Below, one piece after another: positions 1 through 5,812 of a stretch of 5,812 nt of DNA (the stretch's first letter is position 1; the number at the start of each line of letters is the position of its first letter). This stretch comes from an uncultured Rhodopirellula sp. (lineage in GTDB: Bacteria; Planctomycetota; Planctomycetia; Pirellulales; Pirellulaceae), in contig CAJXTM010000294.1 in NCBI GenBank assembly GCA_913061385.1, positions 1 to 5,812 of the forward strand, written 5' to 3'. Position numbers and translations under genes: made by a program. The notes under the pieces are model-generated. The model was not told the origin of the DNA. It saw only the letters and a list, made by a program, of their open reading frames with translations, and did no database searches.

Positions 1-30
1 TCGGCAGCGTCAGATGTGTATAAGAGACAG
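1..30. other. Nextera (Tn5) read-1-side adapter remnant, not genomic
   Basis: The first 30 bases match the 3' 30 nt of the standard Nextera read-1 transposase oligo and end in the 19-bp Tn5 mosaic end (AGATGTGTATAAGAGACAG). This is library-construction sequence left on the contig. It is not a natural transposon, and no gene should be called through it. Genomic sequence starts at 31. Confidence 0.98.
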
Positions 31-490
31 GAATATAAGTCGTGGGGCTTGTCAGGCCCATTTCATTCACCTTGGCTGTGATCAGGGCCGGAGCATTCTC
101 TAAGTAAGTGCTGTCTTTGAGGAATCCGTAATACGCCAACAGCCCTGTTCCAACGATTCCGATCCCCATCAGAATGCCTGCGGTGATGCTGTTCCAAGTC
201 GGGCGGGGGATTCGAATGCGATGCCGTTGAACCGCAAGCACCCAGACAAGCGGAAAAGAGAACTGAAGCACTTTGCTGCCAAAGTAAACGATTTTCATCA
301 AATCGCTTCCCGACAGAAACACAAAATAAAGCAGCGTCGCCAGCGTTGGTAAAACCATAGCGAAGCAAATGGCCGCTACATGAACGGGCCGCGAAGTTTC
401 CAACGGAGCAGGCGACCCAAGCAGATCTTGATCCTGCGGTGTTAGGTCACCTTGCACGGCTGATTCCGTAGGCTTCGGGGTTGCAGGCAT
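31..490 (-). CDS. N-terminal part of a multi-pass membrane protein, probably CPBP-family intramembrane protease (partial)
   Basis: An open frame starts at the ATG at 490 and runs, without a stop, into the adapter at the left end, so only the first 153 residues are visible. The first ~35 residues are polar and Pro/Glu/Gln-rich, as expected for a cytoplasmic tail. Three hydrophobic segments follow at about residues 38-60, 68-87 and 101-123. A loop with 'YYGFLKDSTYL' precedes the truncation. The layout and wording resemble the N-terminal half of planctomycete CPBP-family (Abi/CAAX-protease-like) membrane proteins. The diagnostic EExxxR and downstream His motifs would lie beyond the contig end, so the family call is tentative, while 'integral membrane protein' is firm. 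The gene lies 99 bp downstream of the thioredoxin/SHD1 gene on the same strand. No clear ribosome binding site precedes the ATG, and the frame stays open a short way upstream, so the start could be slightly earlier. Confidence 0.6.
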
Positions 491-556
491 ATCAGTGTGA
501 GTTTCGGAAGTAGTCTGCTGGGGCGATGATCGTAGAATATGGTGTTCCGTTTCGCA

Positions 557-580
557 CCTGTGTCCCTTGTAGGGTTCAGG
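557..580 (-). other. Short interrupted stem-loop in the intergenic spacer
   Basis: Between the TAA at 590 and the ATG at 490, the sequence CCTG-tgt-CCCT-tgt-AGGG-tt-CAGG can fold as two 4-bp stems separated by a small internal loop. No T-tract follows it in the direction of transcription, so it is not a canonical intrinsic terminator. It could be a weak attenuator or mRNA-end structure, or chance. Confidence 0.25.
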
Positions 581-589
581 GTTCGCGGT

Positions 590-1780
590 TTAGTCGCTAT
601 TTCTAATTCGCTCTGAAATATACTTTTGGTCATTGCTGCTCAGAATCGCGATCTCGACGACGATGGTTTCGCCATCTTGTTTCATCAGCTGGACTTTGCC
701 TGCCTTTTGACGAACGTATTTGGCCTGGGTTTTGAAATCACCCTTCTGTGTTGCCCATGTGCGAAACTTAGACGCCTGTGGGGGACCAGCAGCAGGGGCC
801 ACGGATTGCATGTTCAGAATCTTTGAGTCGGGAGCGACTTTTGCCAACTCTGCGCGAGCGATTGTGTCCGCTTCTGTGTTTGGGAACCTACGGATGGCGC
901 TTGTGTAAATGCTCTCTGCGCGATTTCGGATTCGAGGTGTTAGCGAAGCTGCAACCACTCTCGCTCGAACAAGCAATTCTGCCTGTTCAGCTGCGATTGA
1001 ATACTGGGTTTGTTTCTTGATCGCTCGAGTAATACTTGATGCCGTGCCTTTCCACTTCGGGAAAAGCTTGGCAACCGCTTCCCCTTCGTAGACCGTGAGC
1101 AGTGTATCGAGTGGTTCCGCTGCGTTGGAATCCAATAAATCCACCTTGGCTTTCGCCATTCGACTGTCGATTTGCTTCTTGAGTTCCATATACAACTCTT
1201 TCGATTTGATCGCTGGTTCGGCAAAGCTCCCGAGGTTCTCATGCGGACCAAGCTTTCCGACCTCTGAAAGAATCACTCCTGTTTTCAATAAATCGCCCGC
1301 CTGTAGTGCAAGTTCAGAAGCACGGACGGTGCGGTTCAGGAAGTCTGCTTCCTGATTTGTAAAGGCTCGTCCTGATCGCTTCAGACTGGCCATGAGCATG
1401 GTCGGCAAGTCGTCACCGCTGAGTGCTCCAGCACCGCCGTAAATCTGCTCGCCGTCAGCTCTGACAACGTAGAGTTGCGGAATTCCATTACCTGTCATCG
1501 GGTATTTCCGAGACCACAGTGCCCAGTCTGGATTGTTATTGGTCGTGATCTTGAGCGGAACAAACTGTCCCGCAAATGCTGATAATGATCGATCATTTTG
1601 AAGGCGATCAAGCAGCGCAACACAAGGCGGTCAGGTCTCTTGGCCGGCCATGACAAATACCGGACGCCCTGTCGTCGAGGAGATCTCCAGCGCTTTTTCG
1701 ACGGATGTTTGTTTCGTTTGTGCCGGCAGGATTCCGGATGGCAATATTAAAAATGCTAACACGCAGGCGGTTAACTTCAT
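590..1780 (-). CDS. Exported thioredoxin-fold protein with UPPC (selenocysteine) active site and C-terminal SHD1 domain; candidate selenoprotein
   Basis: Read from the ATG at 1780 to the TAA at 590 this is one 396-residue protein with an in-frame TGA as codon 50. Residues 1-20 form a signal peptide (Lys2, hydrophobic core, 'ILPA|Q'). Residues ~24-125 look like a thioredoxin fold: strand 'RPVFVMAGQ' (39-47), active site U50-P-P-C53, helix 'VALLDRL', strand 'FVPLKIT', then 'GNGIPQLYVV' with the likely cis-Pro at 101. A largely helical, charged middle region follows, then an 'APAAGPPQ' linker. An SHD1 (SLA1 homology 1) domain runs from ~339 to 392 ('FRTWATQKGDF…KVQLMKQDGETIVVEIAILSSNDQKYI'). Cys53 is the only cysteine after the signal peptide, so a redox pair needs residue 50 to be Sec or Cys. 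The inferred role is periplasmic thiol/disulfide chemistry; the substrate is unknown, as is the role of the SHD1 domain in bacteria. An upstream in-frame ATG at 1849 is less likely because it would bury the signal peptide. A conventional call would start at the ATG at 1498, inside the fold. Alternative: a Cys codon mutated or misread to TGA, giving a pseudogene. Confidence 0.75.
1578..1616 (-). promoter_or_regulatory. Candidate bacterial SECIS stem-loop
   Basis: Numbering from the base after the TGA on the minus strand, GCUG (+15 to +18) can pair with CAGC (+50 to +53) and UGAUCG (+21 to +26) with CGAUCA (+40 to +45). This gives ten Watson-Crick pairs with a 2x4 internal loop and a 13-nt apical loop starting at +27. 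An alternative register pairs UUGAUC (+20 to +25) with GAUCGA (+37 to +42), leaving an 11-nt loop that begins with G at +26. Position and loop size are in the range expected of bacterial SECIS elements, which lie within the coding region just 3' of the UGA. The region also contains a perfect 14-nt palindrome (1584-1597, AATGATCGATCATT), which makes some pairing possible by chance. No folding energy was computed. Confidence 0.4.
1631..1633 (-). other. In-frame TGA, candidate selenocysteine codon
   Basis: The minus-strand codons run ACC TGA CCG CCT TGT, giving T-U-P-P-C in a thioredoxin-fold active site. Coding similarity continues without a frame change on both sides. The TGA sits where thioredoxin-like proteins have the nucleophilic N-terminal cysteine. 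TGA ends the DUF1080 and Gfo/Idh genes in this window, so it is not generally reassigned. The Sec machinery (selA, selB, selC, selD) is not within the window. Confidence 0.7.
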
Positions 1781-2121
1781 GACTGAACTCACTGCTGGGC
1801 TCCAAGGTGTGAATCGGTGGGAACCGAATTGCAAACACGGTGCGGCCAATGATACCGCGACGCAGATGGTAGATTACAACCAGACCGTCGATCGAAATAT
1901 GCTGAAATTCCCAGAGAACCGAAATCCCAGCCTACCTTGGATTCTAGCCACAGTGACGATGTGGTGCACCTCGTTTGAGATTGAATCTTCAATTGCGGCG
2001 ATTGTTTTGACCATCACCAGGCTAAAAATGGACGCTGAGGCTTACTCGTTACGGCGGAAATCATTTGACAGATGAGAAACGTTCTGGAAATTTTTCGCTG
2101 AGTGCAGCTTCATGGCAGAAA
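1781..2121. other. Intergenic region, no convincing gene
   Basis: This 341-bp stretch separates the PLD-like gene from the thioredoxin/SHD1 gene. Small frames exist on the minus strand: 2014-1874 (46 codons), 2113-2042 (23 codons) and one ending at 1789. None has a recognisable product or start signal. The plus-strand frame across 1650-2075 is antisense to the thioredoxin gene's 5' end and looks like a shadow. The size suggests that the promoter of the thioredoxin/SHD1 gene lies here. I could not pick out a clear -35/-10 pair or an intrinsic terminator for the upstream operon. Confidence 0.5.
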
Positions 2122-2808
2122 CTACTTCAGTATTTTCCAGAGGTCCTCGAAAGCAGTGTCAAAGCGTTGTACTAGAGAACTATCTTGGGTCACGATGAAG
2201 TTTTCCTCATTGTTTCTCGCCGCTGAGCGAGTCCAGTTATAACTACCTGTCAGCAGCGACTTGTCGTCGAAAATCGCAAATTTGTGATGCATGTGGTAAT
2301 CGGTCTTGTCGCACCGGACAGGGACGCCTGCGCGTTCCAGTTGGTAGATGTCCGATCCTAAATCATTCGATTTGTCGTTGTCAGAGATGATGCGAACAAG
2401 GATGCCACGTTGGTGCGCATCCAGTATCGCATCTTTAATACGATCGTCTGTGATCGTGAAGACACACACGTCAGCCTTTGAGCGGGCTTCGTGAAATAGA
2501 CGTATGATTTTGCTTGTGCAGTTGTCCTTGGGGCTGAAAAAAGCTTCTGACTTATTTGATTTTTCAGGGTCGCGTCGTTCAGACAAAAGTTTGTTTGCTT
2601 CTTCGACCCAGTCGAGCACTTTAAGTGCGTCAGGGGCGGTTAGTTCTTGCCGTGCAAGTTCAAACACCACGCTGCGAGCATGGGACAATTCGTGTTCGGT
2701 TTCGACGTGCTGTTCGATCACTTTTGCCATCGCACGCTTTTCACCTCGCGACATTCGATGGTCGTTCAATGTGATTTGTAATGCATCCTTGATGTTTGGA
2801 TTGAGCAT
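2122..2808 (-). CDS. Phospholipase-D-like (single HKD) protein with N-terminal helical domain
   Basis: The 228-residue protein has one complete HKD motif at 174-191: H174-x-K176-x4-D181, followed six residues later by G188-S189-x-N191-W. The region 100-140 has the usual preceding strand/helix ('ADVCVFTITDDRIKDAILDAHQRGILVRIISD'). Members with one HKD motif, such as the Nuc endonuclease and the mitochondrial PLD6/Zucchini group, act as dimers that form one active site and cleave phosphodiesters in nucleic acids or phospholipids. The substrate here cannot be decided from sequence alone. Residues 1-78 are predicted helical and charged ('DHRMSRGEKRAMAKVIEQ', 'TAPDALKVLDWVEEANKLL'). I do not recognise this part with confidence; it faintly resembles TerB-like helical modules. 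There is no signal peptide, so the protein is probably cytoplasmic. It starts at the ATG at 2808, 44 bp after the epimerase stop, and ends in TAG. It may be the last gene of the operon. Confidence 0.85.
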   Translation of the reverse strand: MLNPNIKDALQITLNDHRMSRGEKRAMAKVIEQHVETEHELSHARSVVFELARQELTAPDALKVLDWVEEANKLLSERRDPEKSNKSEAFFSPKDNCTSKIIRLFHEARSKADVCVFTITDDRIKDAILDAHQRGILVRIISDNDKSNDLGSDIYQLERAGVPVRCDKTDYHMHHKFAIFDDKSLLTGSYNWTRSAARNNEENFIVTQDSSLVQRFDTAFEDLWKILK

Positions 2809-2852
2809 GAATTAACCGTAGATTTGAGTTGAAGTGATTGGTAGTGAAAAGA

Positions 2853-3854
2853 CTATTGAATTGTGTCGGTAGAGAGCCAACCTCGTTCTGTCTGCTGTTG
2901 AAATGTACGCAGTGACGCCAGCACTGCGGCGTCGAGATCCGTGTGGGGAGCATTCGGGAATGCACTGTGAAACGTGTCGTATGCAAGATCGCAAATGAAC
3001 GGAACGACTTGTTTACCAATCCTGAGGCTGCACTGTGATTTGATGCCGAGGGTTTTAGATGCTGATTTGATTGAAGAGACGAAACGCGAGGTGTCGACTG
3101 TGTGACTTGGGAGAGTGAATGCTGAATAGCCAGTGAAGTGGTCGAGGGTCGCATGTCCAAAGGCAGCCCCCACGTCCGGTGCGTAGAGGTAATCTTGGCG
3201 GTTGCAAAACGGGATCTCAAAGGGAATCCCCAGGGCAACCGATTTCAACGCAGTGGTTGGACTTGAGGTCAGGCCTGCATCTCTACCTGGACCAAACAGG
3301 ACTCCGGGACGTAGGCTAATGGAGTCGATGCCTGTTTCTTCGTTGAAAATCCGTGTGATGTTTTCTCCCGCAAGTTTCCAAGCTCCATAGACGTTCACTG
3401 GGTTCGGTACAGCATCAACCGGAACGAGACCTTCGGGGTAAAATGCTCTTGGGCCGTAAACTGCGATTGAGCTGGCAAATACAAATCGCTCGATTTGGGA
3501 ACGGTGGCGTTTCAGAGCCTCGATCAAATTTTGCGTGCCTCCCAGATTGATTTGCATGCCAAGGTCACGGTGCTGATTGCAGTCTGGGGTCTGCAACGCA
3601 GCCAAGTGAATGACATGCGTGATGCCTTCATTCTGAATCGTGTCGGAAATCAATTGCTCATTCGCAACATCGACAGCGATTACTTTGAGACGCGTTCGGG
3701 TGATGTCATGAAAGACCCTAGCTACCCTCGCCGGACGTACATCGCGACCACAGATCACGACGTTGGCTGTGGTGTTTTTCAGTAGCCACTTGGTTGTTTC
3801 GGCTCCTATGCAACCCAGTCCGCCGGTGACTAGAAAACATTTCTTGTCTGTCAC
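2853..3854 (-). CDS. NAD(P)-dependent epimerase/dehydratase (extended SDR)
   Basis: This 333-residue extended short-chain dehydrogenase/reductase has a full Rossmann fold at the N-terminus: 'VTGGLGCIG' (9-17, TGxxGxxG type), D62-V63 near the adenine ring site, 'HLAA' (83-86), and the catalytic set S128/S129 with Y156-x3-K160 ('VYGAWK'). '[11 protein letters not shown]' (181-191) is the usual substrate-domain entry. The size is normal for nucleotide-sugar epimerases/dehydratases and related sugar-acid dehydrogenases; the exact substrate cannot be told. The start is GTG at 3854. Its first four bases overlap the TGA of the DUF1080 gene (GTGA), which fixes the start and suggests translational coupling. 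It ends in TAG. It probably acts in the cytoplasm on a sugar derivative produced by the neighbouring enzymes, although that link is inferred from context only. Confidence 0.9.
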   Translation of the reverse strand: MTDKKCFLVTGGLGCIGAETTKWLLKNTTANVVICGRDVRPARVARVFHDITRTRLKVIAVDVANEQLISDTIQNEGITHVIHLAALQTPDCNQHRDLGMQINLGGTQNLIEALKRHRSQIERFVFASSIAVYGPRAFYPEGLVPVDAVPNPVNVYGAWKLAGENITRIFNEETGIDSISLRPGVLFGPGRDAGLTSSPTTALKSVALGIPFEIPFCNRQDYLYAPDVGAAFGHATLDHFTGYSAFTLPSHTVDTSRFVSSIKSASKTLGIKSQCSLRIGKQVVPFICDLAYDTFHSAFPNAPHTDLDAAVLASLRTFQQQTERGWLSTDTIQ

Positions 3855-4651
3855 TTGCCCGTTCCCTCTTCAGCTTTCTTGGTTGCTTTGATGATTGGAG
3901 CTGTATTGGTTTCGTCAGCAAGACCTTTTGGCAATTCCATGATGCGTATTTTTCGAAAGTGAATTTCCTTGCCTTCGGATTCCATGCAGATATATCCCTT
4001 TTTGTAGGATGCGTTGCGGATGCCATTTACAAATTTTCCGTTGACGGAAAGTTTCACCATTCCATCCACGGCAACGAATACATAGCGATTCCATTCGCCG
4101 GCACCCTTGCAGCGATTTTCCAGGGACTTGCTACGCGAGCCGCGTGGGTTATCCGGGATCGCCGTCATGCCGCCCGCCCCAAATAATTCGCCATGAACGT
4201 AGGCGATTGGCGGCAGGGTGCCATCTCGATTCTTGTGCTGGTTGACCCAATCCAATTCCAGCATCTGAACTTCCATTCCACGGGGCAGGCGGTTGCCTTC
4301 TGGCTTGGCATCCGACCAGAGGAACATTCCTGAGTTGCCGCCGGGTTCCATGTGCCGCCATTCCACCTCGATGATGAAATTTTCGTATTGGCGATCCGTT
4401 CGCATCACGCCGATCGGTTGTCCCGTGCAGATCAGTAGCCCGTCCTTAACAGACCAAGTTTTTGGTGATGTATTGACGTCGATCCAGCCGCTTAAATCTT
4501 TTCCATTGAAAAGATCACGGAACGCAAGTTCTTGTGCTTGTGAGCAGGTGCAAACAGTTGCAAATGCGAGTAACAGAAGAATCTGTAGTTGTGCAGGAAG
4601 CTGGGACAGAAAGGGGCGTGGGATCAGGGTAGAAGGCAAGGCCAACTCCAT
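3851..4651 (-). CDS. Secreted DUF1080 / 3-keto-disaccharide hydrolase family protein
   Basis: The C-terminal ~210 residues are a DUF1080 (PF06439) concanavalin-like domain. With numbering from a possible TTG start at 4690, landmarks are '[10 protein letters not shown]' (60-69), '[12 protein letters not shown]' (79-90), '[11 protein letters not shown]' (115-125), 'GMEVQMLE' (138-145), 'HGELFG' (166-171), 'GEWNRY' (198-203) and '[19 protein letters not shown]' (232-250). Characterised members hydrolyse 3-keto sugars made by Gfo/Idh-type oxidation, which fits the upstream oxidoreductase. A signal peptide is visible ('[20 protein letters not shown]'), so the protein is exported. I prefer the ATG at 4651 (266 residues). 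The TTG at 4690 would add 13 residues before an already long n-region; neither has a clear Shine-Dalgarno. The last ~20 residues are a charged Lys/Glu tail. The stop TGA overlaps the epimerase start. The gene follows the Gfo/Idh gene on the same strand after a spacer of about 90 bp (52 bp if TTG is used). Confidence 0.9.
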   Translation of the reverse strand: MELALPSTLIPRPFLSQLPAQLQILLLLAFATVCTCSQAQELAFRDLFNGKDLSGWIDVNTSPKTWSVKDGLLICTGQPIGVMRTDRQYENFIIEVEWRHMEPGGNSGMFLWSDAKPEGNRLPRGMEVQMLELDWVNQHKNRDGTLPPIAYVHGELFGAGGMTAIPDNPRGSRSKSLENRCKGAGEWNRYVFVAVDGMVKLSVNGKFVNGIRNASYKKGYICMESEGKEIHFRKIRIMELPKGLADETNTAPIIKATKKAEEGTGK

Positions 4652-4742
4652 CGTTGATAGGAATAGTTGTGGGGGGGTAATAGTATTCAAACCATCATTT
4701 CAGAAATGCTTCATTCCTGTGTTCTTGATCAATAGCGTGATG

Positions 4743-5766
4743 TCATGTTGTCTGGATTTCAAATCCCTTCCTTGCCTCACGCGCAATGAAGCTTTGCGCA
4801 ACAGGGTCATCAATGACTTGTTCTTTTGCCGGGTTCCAGCGAACCGGACGTCCAAGTCTCGCCGCAATTCCAGCCAGATGACACGTTGATAACGCTCGAT
4901 GGTGGCTGAATACGTCAGAGATGGGTTCCCGTTTTGCGACGACTGATTCGAAGAAGTTGCGAAAATGATTGGTCGGTTCCTGCCCTTTGTAGACATCGCG
5001 AAGCGCATTGTCTGGTAGTGGATTGGTTGCAAGATCCTCGACGGGTTGCCCCGTCAAACGCCCACGATTGACGAATATTCTACCCTTCGTTCCTTCGAAT
5101 AAAATACCGTTGCCCTGATCGTGGCGAATCTCAAGTTCCTGGCCGTCTCCAAATTTTGCTTGAATTAGGAATTCAGTGGCGGTATTGAATTGTGTCGGGT
5201 CGGTTGGCATTCCATCCTTGAATTGAACTGGATGTTTGACCATTACCGGATTAACCTCGACGGGCCCCGTTGCCGTTTTTCCAAGGCCCCATGTGGCAAT
5301 GTCAACGTGATGAGCTCCCCAGTCCGTAAGTTTGCCGCCAGAGTACTCGTACCACCAACGGAATTCGTAGTGACAGCGTGACCAACTGTTGGTCTCACCG
5401 TAATTTCCTGCAAGATAGTGATAGTCAGCTTGGGGTGCGGGCCCCAACCATTGATTCCAGTCGAGGTCAGTCGGCGCTGCGACCGCTGGAAGCTGGGGGC
5501 TGGTCGGTGCGCCGCCAATGCTGCAGGTTGCTTTTTTTATTTCACCCAGACGCCCGGCACGAATCAACGCAATGGCTTGCAAAAACTGACCACTGCTTCG
5601 TTGTTGAGTTCCTACCTGAACGATGCGCCCGGTGCGTTTGCAGACGTCGCACATCTGACGACCTTCTTCAATCGTCAGTGTCATCGGTTTCTCACAATAG
5701 ACGTCTTTACCTGCCAGCATTGCTTCGATTGCTATCTTGGCGTGCCAATGATCAGGTGTTGATATG
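4743..5766 (-). CDS. Gfo/Idh/MocA family oxidoreductase, N-terminus missing at contig end
   Basis: The genomic part gives the last 340 residues, starting inside the Rossmann domain at 'ISTPDHWHAK'. The E25-K26-P27 motif (numbered from the first genomic residue) carries the conserved lysine that sits near the nicotinamide. 'GGKLTDWGAHHVDIATWGL' (143-161) contains the conserved Asp/His region of the substrate domain and is typical of the large planctomycete subgroup. The family oxidises or reduces sugars and cyclitols with NAD(P). With a DUF1080 neighbour, oxidation at sugar C3 is a reasonable inference. The N-terminal GxGxxG motif and roughly the first 100 residues are missing; many relatives carry a Tat signal, which cannot be checked here. 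The frame continues into the adapter and produces a false N-terminus (see the adapter feature). It ends in TGA. Confidence 0.93.
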
Positions 5767-5812
5767 CTGTCTCTTATACACATCTCCGAGCCCACGAGAC
5801 CGAGGCTGATCT
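5767..5812. other. Nextera read-2-side adapter with i7 index, not genomic
   Basis: From 5767 the sequence is the Tn5 mosaic end (CTGTCTCTTATACACATCT), then the Nextera read-2 adapter to 5800. The 8 bases CGAGGCTG follow, in the i7 index slot, then ATCT, the start of the P7 primer region. Translated on the minus strand it gives the junk peptide MGSEMCIRDS; on the plus strand it gives LLYTSPSPRD. Both are familiar adapter-derived artefacts in protein databases. Confidence 0.98.

Noticed and set aside
1..30. Tn5 mosaic ends as evidence of a natural composite transposon
   Set aside because: The flanking bases are Nextera primer and index sequence, and no transposase or resistance genes lie between them. 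The ends come from library preparation.
63..368. 101-codon minus-strand frame inside the membrane protein gene
   Set aside because: It overlaps the membrane protein frame, which has clear hydrophobic segments and runs continuously to the contig end. This frame gives a low-complexity, His/Arg-rich product typical of an out-of-frame reading.
1631..1633. TGA read as tryptophan (alternative genetic code)
   Set aside because: Other genes in the window end in TGA and use TGG for Trp, and a WPPC reading would leave the protein with one unpaired cysteine.
1631..1849. Longer start (ATG at 1849) for the thioredoxin/SHD1 gene
   Set aside because: It would put 23 unremarkable residues before a clear signal peptide that begins at the ATG at 1780.
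1874..2014. 46-codon minus-strand frame in the intergenic region
   Set aside because: It begins with ATG and ends in TAA but has no recognisable motif, ribosome binding site or hydrophobic pattern. The length is unremarkable for chance.
1650..2075. 141-codon plus-strand frame across the thioredoxin gene's 5' end and the intergenic region
   Set aside because: It is antisense to the signal-peptide and thioredoxin coding region, has no recognisable domain and has no start signal. It is best seen as a shadow frame.
2097..2108. GCTG/CAGC hairpin just after the PLD-like gene as a terminator
   Set aside because: The stem is only 4 bp and the following bases are A-rich on the transcribed strand before a short T run. 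This is too weak to call.

Overview
This window looks like a metagenomic contig from a planctomycete, most likely a member of the Pirellulales; no rRNA is present to confirm this. The evidence is the gene content: a DUF1080 (3-keto-disaccharide hydrolase) protein beside a Gfo/Idh/MocA oxidoreductase with the 'STPDHWH…EKP…GGKLTDWGAHHVD' signature, and a secreted protein ending in an SHD1 domain. All three are strongly expanded in that phylum. Base composition is near 50% GC and clear Shine-Dalgarno sequences are scarce. Both ends are not genomic: positions 1-30 and 5767-5812 are Nextera (Tn5) library adapter, so the real insert is 31-5766.

All recognisable genes lie on the minus strand. In transcription order (right to left) they are: a Gfo/Idh/MocA oxidoreductase cut at its N-terminus by the contig end; a secreted DUF1080 protein; an NAD-dependent epimerase/dehydratase whose GTG start overlaps the DUF1080 stop by 4 nt; a single-HKD phospholipase-D-like protein; a gap of about 340 bp with no convincing gene; an exported thioredoxin-like protein with a C-terminal SHD1 domain; and the N-terminal part of a multi-pass membrane protein (probably CPBP family) cut by the other contig end. 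The first three form a plausible sugar-oxidation/hydrolysis operon, possibly with the PLD-like gene as a fourth member.

The main result is in the thioredoxin-like gene. Read from the ATG at 1780, it is one open frame to the TAA at 590, interrupted only by a TGA at 1631-1633. That TGA falls exactly on the first position of the CxxC active site (TGA-CCG-CCT-TGT, U-P-P-C). The only cysteine in the mature protein is the second one, Cys53. TGA is used as a normal stop by two other genes here, so wholesale recoding to Trp does not explain it. A stem-loop can be drawn at 1578-1616, starting 15 nt after the TGA. The best reading is an exported selenocysteine-containing thioredoxin-fold/SHD1 protein. 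Conventional annotation would miss this and call only the 302-residue part after the TGA. A point mutation or consensus error at that base is the main alternative.
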